From Dysgonomonas sp. (GTDB lineage Bacteria; Bacteroidota; Bacteroidia; Bacteroidales; Dysgonomonadaceae): DNA of 7,326 bases. A program made the translations under genes and the position numbers. A model generated the notes under the pieces. The model had not been told where the DNA came from. It searched no databases and was given only the letters and a program-made list of their open reading frames with translations. Location of the stretch: assembly GCA_003523545.1 (NCBI GenBank), contig DQAM01000459.1:1-7326 (forward strand). Reading direction: 5' to 3'. Positions 1 through 6,234 of the stretch are shown here, in pieces. Position 1 is the first letter of the stretch. Every line of letters begins with the position of its first letter.

Positions 1-392
1 CCTATTTAATTGCTATCTTAGTAGCCATAGGAATGCTCAGGGCATCGGGAGCCATGGATTTTCTTATCGACGGGATAAAATTCTCAGTCGCCTCGTTAGG
101 GTTTGATGCCCGGTGGGTAGACGGAATGCCTACCGCCCTGATGAAACCGCTCAGCGGAAGCGGCGCCCGGGGAATGATGGTGGATGCCATGAACACTTTC
201 GGAGCCGATTCGTTTGTCGGACGGCTTGCCGGAATATTTCAGGGCTCTACCGATACTACTTTTTATGTAGTAGCTGTTTATTACGGAGCAGTAAATATTA
301 AAAACAGCCGTTACACCATACCTTATGCTTTGCTCGCAGATCTAGTCGGTGTAATTACTGCAATAGGTATAGCATATATATTTTTCGGATAA
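1..392 (+). CDS. SpmB-like nucleoside recognition (Gate) domain membrane protein, C-terminal part
   Basis: The gene enters from the left edge; the reading frame is open from base 3 and ends with TAA at 390-392, leaving 129 visible residues. They contain a Gly/Ser-rich stretch (MKPLSGSGARGMMVDAM), the segment FQGSTDTTFYVVAVYYGAV, and a final hydrophobic helix (LLADLVGVITAIGIAYIFFG). From memory these are typical of the end of SpmB/YjiH-like nucleoside recognition (Gate) domain proteins, which in Bacteroidota often occur as SpmA-SpmB fusions of about 400 residues. Despite the name spore maturation protein, these lineages do not sporulate, and the role is probably transport-like at the inner membrane; the substrate is unknown. 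An ATG at 33 is internal and not the true start. ybeY begins 7 bases downstream, so the two are likely co-transcribed. The family call is good; whether SpmA is fused upstream cannot be seen. Confidence 0.82.
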   Translation, partial: YLIAILVAIGMLRASGAMDFLIDGIKFSVASLGFDARWVDGMPTALMKPLSGSGARGMMVDAMNTFGADSFVGRLAGIFQGSTDTTFYVVAVYYGAVNIKNSRYTIPYALLADLVGVITAIGIAYIFFG

Positions 393-399
393 ATAAAAT

Positions 400-828
400 A
401 TGGCAATTATATATCAAAATGAAGATGTGAAATTCCCTCCCATAAAAAAGAGGATAACTACAAGATGGATTAAAGACACAGCATCTTCTTATCATAAAAC
501 GACAGGAGATATCTCTTATATTTTCTGCTCGGACGAAAAGATACTCGAAATAAACAAACAATATCTCGACCACGATTATTATACGGATATCATCACTTTC
601 GATTACAGTGAAGGAGATTTTATTTCGGGTGATATCTTTATCAGTCTGGATACGGTAAAAACTAATTCCGAAAAGTTCAATACAGATTATCAGGAAGAAA
701 TCTACCGGGTTATCATACACGGGATACTTCATCTTTGCGGTATCAATGACAAAGGCCCCGGAGAAAGGGAATATATGACCGAATGTGAAAACAAAGCCCT
801 CGAACATCTTAAATCATTCCAAATATGA
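400..828 (+). CDS. ybeY: Endoribonuclease YbeY / rRNA maturation factor
   Basis: This 142-residue protein matches the YbeY (UPF0054) family in length and motifs. YbeY is a cytoplasmic metal-dependent endoribonuclease involved in 16S rRNA 3'-end maturation and ribosome quality control. The region around residues 51-69 (INKQYLDHDYYTDIITFDY) corresponds to the conserved N-x-x-Y-R-x-x-D-x-x-T-D-V-L-S-F block, and the metal site is H107-G-I-L-H111-L-C-G-I-N-D117. Two substitutions stand out against the E. coli pattern: the conserved Arg after Tyr is Leu56, and the third metal-binding His is Asp117. I recall both as usual in Bacteroidota, so they do not suggest a dead enzyme. The ATG at 400 has no Shine-Dalgarno sequence but lies in an A/T-rich leader, as normal for this phylum. 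The stop overlaps the next start as ATGA, suggesting translational coupling to the hydrolase. Confidence 0.95.
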   Translation: MAIIYQNEDVKFPPIKKRITTRWIKDTASSYHKTTGDISYIFCSDEKILEINKQYLDHDYYTDIITFDYSEGDFISGDIFISLDTVKTNSEKFNTDYQEEIYRVIIHGILHLCGINDKGPGEREYMTECENKALEHLKSFQI

Positions 829-1688
829 AAAAATATTTATTATTACCTTTATTATTATTTTCATTTTCAGTGCTGATGAATGGACAAACAACAATAAAAC
901 TGTGGGACGGAGCTCCTCCTACAAATAACGAAATAACAGAACCCGAAAGAAATGAGAACGGAAGTGTGGGAAATGTCACAAATCCGGAAATGATTATATA
1001 CCTTCCACCAAAAGAGATCAACAGGAAAATAGCTGTAATCATCTGTCCGGGAGGAGGATACAGCCGTCTTGCCATGAATCACGAAGGCCATCAGTTTGCA
1101 CAATGGTTACAGGCTCAGGGCATTGCAGGAATTATTCTAAAATACCGTATGCCTAATAAGCATAAAGAAGTGCCTCTGGAAGATTTTCAGCAGGCAATCC
1201 AGCATGTCCGCTCCAATGCTGTAGAATGGGATTTGGTGGATGAAAATATGAACACTAAAGTCGGTGTTGCAGGCTTTTCGGCAGGAGGACACTTAGCTTC
1301 AACCGCATCTACCCATTTTACTTCGAATGAAGTAAGGCCCGATTTTTCTATCCTGTTTTATCCGGTAATTACCATGGGGCAATATACCCACGAAGGTTCG
1401 AAGAATAATCTACTTGGTAATAATCCGTCGGCTAACGACCTGCTGGCATATTCAAATGAATCCCGCGTAAACGAGCAAACCCCTCCGGCAATCCTTTTGC
1501 TTAGCGATGATGATACGGCTGTACCGTCAATGAACAGCATTATGTATTATAAGGCGCTCAAAGACAACAATATTTCCGCAACTATGTATATCTTCCCCGA
1601 AGGCGGACACGGCTGGGGTATGCGCGATAATTTCAAGTATCACAACGAAATGCTGTCTCTCCTGAAATCCTGGTTAGACAGACTGTAA
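825..1688 (+). CDS. Secreted alpha/beta hydrolase (acetyl-xylan-esterase/BD-FAE-like carbohydrate esterase)
   Basis: This 287-residue protein begins with a classical Sec signal peptide (MKKYLLLPLLLFSFSV, likely cleaved near G20/Q21), so it is exported to the periplasm or beyond. No lipobox Cys is visible. The mature part is an alpha/beta hydrolase: an oxyanion-hole strand CPGGGY at 74-79, nucleophile elbow GFSAGG with Ser152, probable acid Asp230 in SDDDTAVP, and His262 in GGHGWG. The triad is complete and in the expected order and spacing. The PGGGY and G-x-S-A-G-G forms resemble Bacteroidota enzymes annotated as esterase/lipase, BD-FAE or acetylxylan esterase, which remove acetyl or other acyl groups from glycans. 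The substrate is not shown by the sequence; peptidase-like or lipase activity is possible. It overlaps ybeY by four bases and precedes glycan-modifying genes by 13 bases, which suggests but does not prove action on a surface polysaccharide. Confidence 0.88.
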   Translation: MKKYLLLPLLLFSFSVLMNGQTTIKLWDGAPPTNNEITEPERNENGSVGNVTNPEMIIYLPPKEINRKIAVIICPGGGYSRLAMNHEGHQFAQWLQAQGIAGIILKYRMPNKHKEVPLEDFQQAIQHVRSNAVEWDLVDENMNTKVGVAGFSAGGHLASTASTHFTSNEVRPDFSILFYPVITMGQYTHEGSKNNLLGNNPSANDLLAYSNESRVNEQTPPAILLLSDDDTAVPSMNSIMYYKALKDNNISATMYIFPEGGHGWGMRDNFKYHNEMLSLLKSWLDRL

Positions 1689-1701
1689 ATATTAATCCGG
1701 C

Positions 1702-2643
1702 ATGAGAAAAAAGAAGGTTTCGGTCGTAATCAGTTGCTACAACGAGGAGAATAACGTCCCTGTTGTAGTAGAAGCTATTCATGCAAACCTGAGAGAAACA
1801 AATTATAATTATGAGATTATTGCTGTAAACGATGGAAGCAGAGACAGGACACAGGAAGTACTCGAGACTTTGGCACAGACGGATGATAAACTTTTCTTTA
1901 TCGAATTGTCCCGTAACTTCGGGCACCAGAATGCCCTAAAATCGGGGCTGGACTTATCATCGGGAGATTGTGTCATCTCTATGGACGCAGATATGCAGCA
2001 TCCGCCCGAAATGCTCCCCGTACTCCTCAAACAATGGGAGGAAGGGTATGATATTGTCTATACCCGCCGAGCTGAGGATAAATCGCTGAGCAAAATGAAG
2101 CGTAAATCTTCCAAATGGTTCTACCGAATACTAAACTCCATCTCGGATATAAAACTGGAAGAGGGAACTGCCGACTTCCGGCTGATGGATAGAAGGGCTA
2201 TTAACGTCATTGCCAATTTCAAAGGGAGCGACCTTTTTATACGGGGAATTGTAACCTGGATGGGGTTCAAACAGAAAGATATTATTTATACTCCAAACAA
2301 ACGCTTTTCGGGAGAAACAAAATATACAGTCAAAAAGATGCTCAACCTGGCTACTCAGGGCATTCTGTCTTTCAGTACAAAACCTTTGAAGATGGCTGTT
2401 TATTTCGGCTTTGCAGTTGCACTGCTGTCGATACTGTTTATACCTTATGCGGCTATCAGCCTTTATACCGGGCATGTGATGGCAGGATGGGTGTCGCTTA
2501 TCCTTTCTGTATCCTTATTCGGAGGATTACAATTGATTGTATTAGGTGTTTTAGGTTTATACATAGGAAGTATCTTTTCCCAATCGAAAGGTTTTCCAAC
2601 ATATATTGTACGCAGTACTAATCTGAATCAAAATGAAGAATGA
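1702..2643 (+). CDS. Membrane-anchored family 2 glycosyltransferase, DPM1/ArnC/GtrB type (polyprenyl-phosphate sugar transferase)
   Basis: This 313-residue protein has a GT-A domain: the N-terminal strand VSVVISCYNEENNV (6-19), nucleotide-binding AVNDGSRDRT with Asp44 (41-50), the conserved LSRNFGHQNALKSGLDLSSGD (69-89), and the metal-binding D95-A-D97 followed by MQHPPE. Later motifs include DFRLMDRRA (158-166) and the G-E-T-K-Y segment (204-208). Two hydrophobic helices at about 231-256 and 262-290 anchor it in the inner membrane. This architecture is that of ArnC, GtrB/YfdH, CsbB and dolichol-phosphate-mannose synthase-like enzymes, which move a sugar from a nucleotide donor to undecaprenyl phosphate on the cytoplasmic face. 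The length is close to ArnC (about 320). The donor sugar cannot be read from the sequence. No GtrA- or ArnE/F-like flippase lies in the window. Its neighbours (NodB deacetylase, GT-C-like protein) fit a lipid-carrier sugar-modification route. The ATG at 1702 directly precedes the first strand. Confidence 0.92.
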   Translation: MRKKKVSVVISCYNEENNVPVVVEAIHANLRETNYNYEIIAVNDGSRDRTQEVLETLAQTDDKLFFIELSRNFGHQNALKSGLDLSSGDCVISMDADMQHPPEMLPVLLKQWEEGYDIVYTRRAEDKSLSKMKRKSSKWFYRILNSISDIKLEEGTADFRLMDRRAINVIANFKGSDLFIRGIVTWMGFKQKDIIYTPNKRFSGETKYTVKKMLNLATQGILSFSTKPLKMAVYFGFAVALLSILFIPYAAISLYTGHVMAGWVSLILSVSLFGGLQLIVLGVLGLYIGSIFSQSKGFPTYIVRSTNLNQNEE

Positions 2644-2662
2644 AAAACTAAAAATGAAGAAT
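2630..2662. repeat. Short direct repeat (AAAATGAAGAAT) spanning the end of the glycosyltransferase gene
   Basis: AAAATGAAGAAT occurs at 2630-2641 and again at 2651-2662, 21 bases apart. The first copy contains the last codons of the glycosyltransferase and the T of its stop codon. The second copy also starts an imperfect inverted repeat (AATGAA at 2653-2658 against TTCATT at 2670-2675). It looks like a small tandem duplication or a remnant of an AT-rich extragenic element. The rest of the 82-base gap (2644-2725) has no gene and no convincing promoter box. Confidence 0.5.
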
Positions 2663-2725
2663 TTCTTAATTCATTGCTTGTAATTGGTCTATCCGCTTAC
2701 CCGCCTATTAAATTTAGTATAAAAG

Positions 2726-3535
2726 ATGAAAGGTAAAATATTGTTAAGCTTCGATATTGAGGAATTCGAGATGCCCCGCGAATACGGTGATGAAATCCCA
2801 TTTGATTTACAAATGAATGTTTCCCGTAAAGGAACTACGCGTATTCTCGATTTACTGGAAAAGCATAACGTTAAAGCGACTTTTTATACGACGGCTAATT
2901 TTGCCACCCATGCAAAAGATATTGTCAAAAGGATTGTGGAAGACGGCCACGAACTGGCTTCGCACGGATATGTACACGACCATTTCGAACCTCCCCACCT
3001 GAGAATGTCGAAAGACATCCTGGAAGAAATTGCCAATGTGGAAATATTGGGCTACCGGATGGCGAGAATGGCTCCTGTTCCCGAAGAAGAAGTTTACAAA
3101 GCCGGCTATCTTTACAATTCTTCTATCAATCCGACTTTCCTGCCGGGAAGATACAACAAGCTAAACGAGCCGAGAACCTATTTTTACAGGGAGAATGTAT
3201 TGCAATTACCGGCTTCGGTCACTCCGCTTGTCAGATTTCCGATGTTCTGGATTTCATTCCACAATCTTCCCCTGTGGCTTTATTGCGGTTTTGCACAAAG
3301 AGTATTGAATAAAGACGGATATATGAATGCCTACTTCCATCCGTGGGAATTTATGGATATCGGTCCTAAGGATAAATATAATTTCCCGTTTTATGTCACC
3401 CGTAATACGGACGAAGATATGGTGCGACGGTTCGGAAAACTGATTGAATGGGGACAGAAAAAAGGACATGAATTTGCACGTACAGGCGATTTTGTAAAAT
3501 CAGCGATTGAAAAAGGCAATATCCTAACCAAATAG
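2726..3535 (+). CDS. Polysaccharide deacetylase family protein (NodB fold), cytoplasmic
   Basis: This 269-residue protein carries NodB/CE4 landmarks: motif 1 SFDIEEF with Asp10 as the presumed catalytic base and an acidic pair E12-E13, motif 2 ELASHGYVHDHF with zinc ligands His80 and His84, motif 3 region GYRMAR around Arg111, Y-N-S-S at 130-133, and a late FHPWEF with His205 as presumed catalytic acid. The D-x-E-E and HPWEF forms resemble the polysaccharide deacetylases linked to exopolysaccharide and XrtA-type loci. Two details are unusual: Glu13 replaces the Asp of the D-x-E-D form, and the R-A-P core of motif 3 reads R-M-A. There is no signal peptide, as the first strand starts at residue 4, so it probably acts in the cytoplasm, like ArnD on a lipid-linked sugar, rather than on exported polymer. 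It lies between a polyprenyl-phosphate glycosyltransferase and a GT-C-like membrane protein. The substrate is unknown. Confidence 0.87.
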   Translation: MKGKILLSFDIEEFEMPREYGDEIPFDLQMNVSRKGTTRILDLLEKHNVKATFYTTANFATHAKDIVKRIVEDGHELASHGYVHDHFEPPHLRMSKDILEEIANVEILGYRMARMAPVPEEEVYKAGYLYNSSINPTFLPGRYNKLNEPRTYFYRENVLQLPASVTPLVRFPMFWISFHNLPLWLYCGFAQRVLNKDGYMNAYFHPWEFMDIGPKDKYNFPFYVTRNTDEDMVRRFGKLIEWGQKKGHEFARTGDFVKSAIEKGNILTK

Positions 3536-3573
3536 TAATCAGTAAAAATCTGCTGTTTTTAAGTATAATTGAG

Positions 3574-3581
3574 TATTTTTG
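3574..3581 (+). promoter_or_regulatory. Candidate Bacteroidota -7 box (TATTTTTG) for the membrane-protein gene
   Basis: TATTTTTG matches the TAnnTTTG consensus exactly and ends 26 bases before the ATG at 3608, in the 72-base gap after the deacetylase gene. I see no clear TTTG -33 element at the usual distance, so this is a one-box match. It would allow the GT-C-like gene to be transcribed on its own as well as by read-through. Confidence 0.42.
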
Positions 3582-3607
3582 TACTTGAATTAAATCTTTA
3601 TTGATTG

Positions 3608-5320
3608 ATGCAGTCTTCTTTTATTCAGAAAATAACAACAGAACGAAGCCTCGTTTTACTTTCCCTTTTCGTTATCTGCCTCGTCTATCTTCCATACCTG
3701 ATTCTGGGTAAGAATATCAATTTTCCCATCCACGATAATATGGACTCGAATATTATCTGGGCAAAAATGGTATCTGATGCCGGAGGAATTTTCGCCTCAC
3801 CCAACCTGATTGTCGACCAGATAATGGACGGGATTCACCGGGCGGGAGTATACGGGTTATACGATATTGCGCTAGTACTTTTTGATATATTAGGACCCTT
3901 CGGCGGATATGCAGCTTGTAAATTCCTGATGGCAATTATGGGTTTCTTCGGAACTTACTTACTTGTAAAAAAGTACATCCTGTTCAAAGATTCACCCGTA
4001 TACATTGCAATAGGCGTAGGACTGATGTTCGGATTACTGCCTTTCTGGAGCTTTACGGCTACAGTTGCAGGTTCACCTTTGGCAGTATATGCATTGTTGA
4101 ATTTAAGACGTAAAGAAAAAAGTATATCTAACTGGCTTTATCTTCTGTTGTATGCCTTCTTTTCATCCCTGATATTGATAGGAGTATTCGTATTACTTGT
4201 ATTTGCTGTCATCTGGATAATAGACATTTTCAGAAATAAATCCGTTAATTGGCATTTATTTACAGGATTGGCCTTTCTAAGCTTAGCCTATATATTGAGC
4301 CATTTTCCACTATTCAGCATCTTTTTTTATGATTCTGATTTCGTCAGTGTGCGGACTTCTTTCGTCAATATGGCACTACCATTTGGTAAAGCGCTCCGTT
4401 CTGCATTCGAACATATTGTAATCGATGACGGAGCAGGCGAATTTTGGGCATTTACAGTCAGTTTACAGCGTTTTATAATTATTCCGGCAACAATTATAGC
4501 TGCTGTACTTTTAATTAAAAATAAAGAAAAAAACAGGCATTTCATATATCTCTATTTATTCATCATACTTAGTTCGTTTTTTGCGGCAATGTATATCTGG
4601 GGAAGAGTATCCTTCATACATGAATTTCTGGCAAAATTTATACCTATGAATCCCCGCAGGATTTATTGGCTGACGCCGGTTTGCTGGTACGGGCTTTTTG
4701 GCCTATCGCTATGTATAATTGTGAAATATCTGAGACAAAAAGGACAAGTCATTGCTATAGCTGCCTTAATCCTTCAATTAGGTGTAGTCATATATTTTCA
4801 GGAACACAACCGCGGGGAAAATCTCCACAGTATACCTTACAGTAAATTCTATGCAGAACACCAGTTTACAGATGTGAGAAACTTTATCGGTAAAGATGCG
4901 GATTCCTATAGGGTAATCAGCTTAGGTATTCATCCGGCAATACCGCAATATAACGGATTTTATACTGTAGATGGTTATTCTACAAACTATGACCTGGCTT
5001 ATAAGCTGAAATTCCGGAAAATTATTGAAAAGGAATTGGAGAAAAGTCCTAGTACAAAGAAAGAATACGATGACTGGGGATCGTGGTGCTATGCCTTTTT
5101 CGGGGAAAACGGCTTCATGCAGATATTAAATAATACCAATGATTATCCACGGATTGATCATCTTGATTATAATTTCGAAGTTTTGAAAGAAATGGGGGGT
5201 GAATATATCATCTCTGCCGCGGAGATAAATACAGCAAATAATCCCCAACTGACGTTATTGAGAAAATTCGACAATTACGAGGATTCTTATTGGAAAATAT
5301 ATCTATATAAAGTAAACTAA
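3608..5320 (+). CDS. Polytopic membrane protein, GT-C/YfhO-like (DUF6044-type), probable lipid-linked sugar transferase
   Basis: From the ATG at 3608 the protein has 570 residues; a TTG three bases earlier would add one. Hydrophobic segments are visible at about 15-34, 84-124, 131-148, 153-165, 176-206, 217-240, 287-303, 312-330, 356-374 and 379-396, followed by a soluble C-terminal region (400-570). The first helix is followed by an outer loop with acidic IHDNMDSN (41-48), in the position where GT-C enzymes keep catalytic acidic residues. The C-terminal region has YNGFYTVDGYSTNYDLAYKLKF (in part: 448-469), which I recall from YfhO/YkoS-like, DUF6044-type proteins; YkoS sits next to the CsbB-like glycosyltransferase YkoT in Bacillus. 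Such proteins are thought to move a sugar from undecaprenyl phosphate to an acceptor on the outer face of the membrane. The nearby ArnC-like enzyme and deacetylase support this. The family name is from memory, and a transporter or structural role is not excluded. Confidence 0.72.
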   Translation: MQSSFIQKITTERSLVLLSLFVICLVYLPYLILGKNINFPIHDNMDSNIIWAKMVSDAGGIFASPNLIVDQIMDGIHRAGVYGLYDIALVLFDILGPFGGYAACKFLMAIMGFFGTYLLVKKYILFKDSPVYIAIGVGLMFGLLPFWSFTATVAGSPLAVYALLNLRRKEKSISNWLYLLLYAFFSSLILIGVFVLLVFAVIWIIDIFRNKSVNWHLFTGLAFLSLAYILSHFPLFSIFFYDSDFVSVRTSFVNMALPFGKALRSAFEHIVIDDGAGEFWAFTVSLQRFIIIPATIIAAVLLIKNKEKNRHFIYLYLFIILSSFFAAMYIWGRVSFIHEFLAKFIPMNPRRIYWLTPVCWYGLFGLSLCIIVKYLRQKGQVIAIAALILQLGVVIYFQEHNRGENLHSIPYSKFYAEHQFTDVRNFIGKDADSYRVISLGIHPAIPQYNGFYTVDGYSTNYDLAYKLKFRKIIEKELEKSPSTKKEYDDWGSWCYAFFGENGFMQILNNTNDYPRIDHLDYNFEVLKEMGGEYIISAAEINTANNPQLTLLRKFDNYEDSYWKIYLYKVN

Positions 5321-5333
5321 GCTATAAAAACAG

Positions 5334-5363
5334 AAGGCTTTTGAAATCGATTTCAAAAGCCTT
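5334..5363. terminator. Bidirectional intrinsic terminator (perfect 30-base palindrome)
   Basis: The half-site AAGGCTTTTGAAATC is followed directly by its exact reverse complement. As RNA this folds to a 13-bp stem with a four-base TCGA loop. It begins 14 bases after the stop of the + strand membrane-protein gene and ends 23 bases before the stop of the - strand dehydrogenase gene. The - strand product is followed by CTGTTTTTATAG, a good U-tract; the + strand product is followed by TATTTATAA, a weaker one, though the stem's own 3' end is U-rich on both strands. Its position between convergent genes makes a shared terminator the simplest reading. Confidence 0.88.
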
Positions 5364-5385
5364 TATTTATAATAAGATATATCCT

Positions 5386-6231
5386 TTACTTTAATGCTTT
5401 AATTACGGCCATCAAGTCTTCGTCTCCCAGATTCATATCCATAGCTTTTTTATAAACAGTAGAAATAGCTTTCGATGTATCTGTATTTAGTCCCTGACCT
5501 TGAGCCAGACCAATATCCTTCATCATATGTTTTAATGGAAAGGCTGCCGGATAATTTTCCTGCAAAATAGAAGGAGTCTTCATTTTAGACATAGGGCTTC
5601 CACAAGCACTCTCATTAGTAATAAACATCATCGTTTCCCGGTCTATACCGTTTTTTTCTGCAAAAAGTACAGTTTCGGCCAAACCTTCGACCACAACAGA
5701 CATATAATAGTTGATAGCCAGTTTTGCTTTTGTTCCCTGTCCCACTTCTCCGAGTAAAAGAGATAGTTTCCCTAATTTTTCAAAATACGGTATAGCTATA
5801 TCATAGTCTTCATCTTTCCCTCCGGCTAGAATAATGAGGGTTCCATCCTGGGCAGGCTTTACGCTCCCTGATACAGGAGCTTCCAGATATTTGCCTTTTT
5901 TATCAAGAACCATATCTGATAATTTAATCGACAAATCCGGAGAAATAGTACTCATATTTATAAACAGTTTCCCTCTAATATCGATACTCAACAGTTGATC
6001 AAATACAACCGACACTGCCGTATCATCCGAAAGCATCACAAAAAGTAAATCTGAATCCTGGCAAATTTCCGGTACAGACCTGTAAGGCTTTGCGCCAGCA
6101 TCAATCAATGGTTTCAATTTTTCATCTGTACGATTGTATACCGACAATTCATATCCGGCTTTAATCAGATTCAAAGCCATCGGGGTACCCATATGCCCCA
6201 ATCCTATCCATGCCATTCGTTGTGTAGCCAT
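5386..6231 (-). CDS. NAD(P)-dependent beta-hydroxyacid dehydrogenase (3-hydroxyisobutyrate dehydrogenase / glyoxylate-succinic semialdehyde reductase family)
   Basis: This 281-residue protein is a complete member of the beta-hydroxyacid dehydrogenase family. It has the Rossmann fingerprint GLGHMGTPMALNLIKAGY (10-27), the strand-2 end VYNRT (31-35) where Arg34 suggests NADPH preference, and the substrate-binding segment APVSGSVKPAQDG (118-130). The catalytic signature G164-x-G-x-x-x-K170-x-x-x-N174 and a late LKHMMKDIGLA (233-243) follow. These enzymes interconvert small beta-hydroxyacids and semialdehydes in the cytoplasm. The NRT motif and the length near 290 favour the glyoxylate/succinic semialdehyde reductase (GLYR) branch over classical 3-hydroxyisobutyrate dehydrogenase, but the substrate cannot be fixed from sequence. 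The start lies 3 bases after the stop of the upstream glycosyltransferase gene, so they are co-transcribed. A metabolic reductase beside glycan genes is not obviously functional and may be accidental. The gene ends at the shared terminator. Confidence 0.92.
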   Translation of the reverse strand: MATQRMAWIGLGHMGTPMALNLIKAGYELSVYNRTDEKLKPLIDAGAKPYRSVPEICQDSDLLFVMLSDDTAVSVVFDQLLSIDIRGKLFINMSTISPDLSIKLSDMVLDKKGKYLEAPVSGSVKPAQDGTLIILAGGKDEDYDIAIPYFEKLGKLSLLLGEVGQGTKAKLAINYYMSVVVEGLAETVLFAEKNGIDRETMMFITNESACGSPMSKMKTPSILQENYPAAFPLKHMMKDIGLAQGQGLNTDTSKAISTVYKKAMDMNLGDEDLMAVIKALK

Positions 6232-6234
6232 AAT

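Noticed and set aside
33..392. A complete 119-residue gene starting at the ATG at 33
   Set aside because: The same frame is open to the window edge with hydrophobic helix residues before this ATG, so it is an internal Met of a larger SpmB-like protein.
355..807. A 150-codon open frame on the - strand opposite ybeY
   Set aside because: It is Cys/Ile/Phe-rich with no family resemblance and lies fully antisense to a well-supported ybeY; an overlap shadow.
2131..2475. A 114-codon - strand open frame within the membrane-anchored glycosyltransferase gene
   Set aside because: The + strand protein has continuous GT2 motifs through this segment, and the antisense translation shows no domain.
3540..3560. 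Possible terminator after the deacetylase gene (CAG...CTG followed by T-run)
   Set aside because: The paired part is only about three bases around an A-rich loop; too weak to call a terminator.
3605..3607. TTG as start of the 570-residue membrane protein
   Set aside because: An ATG follows immediately at 3608, and the extra residue adds no motif; ATG is the simpler choice.
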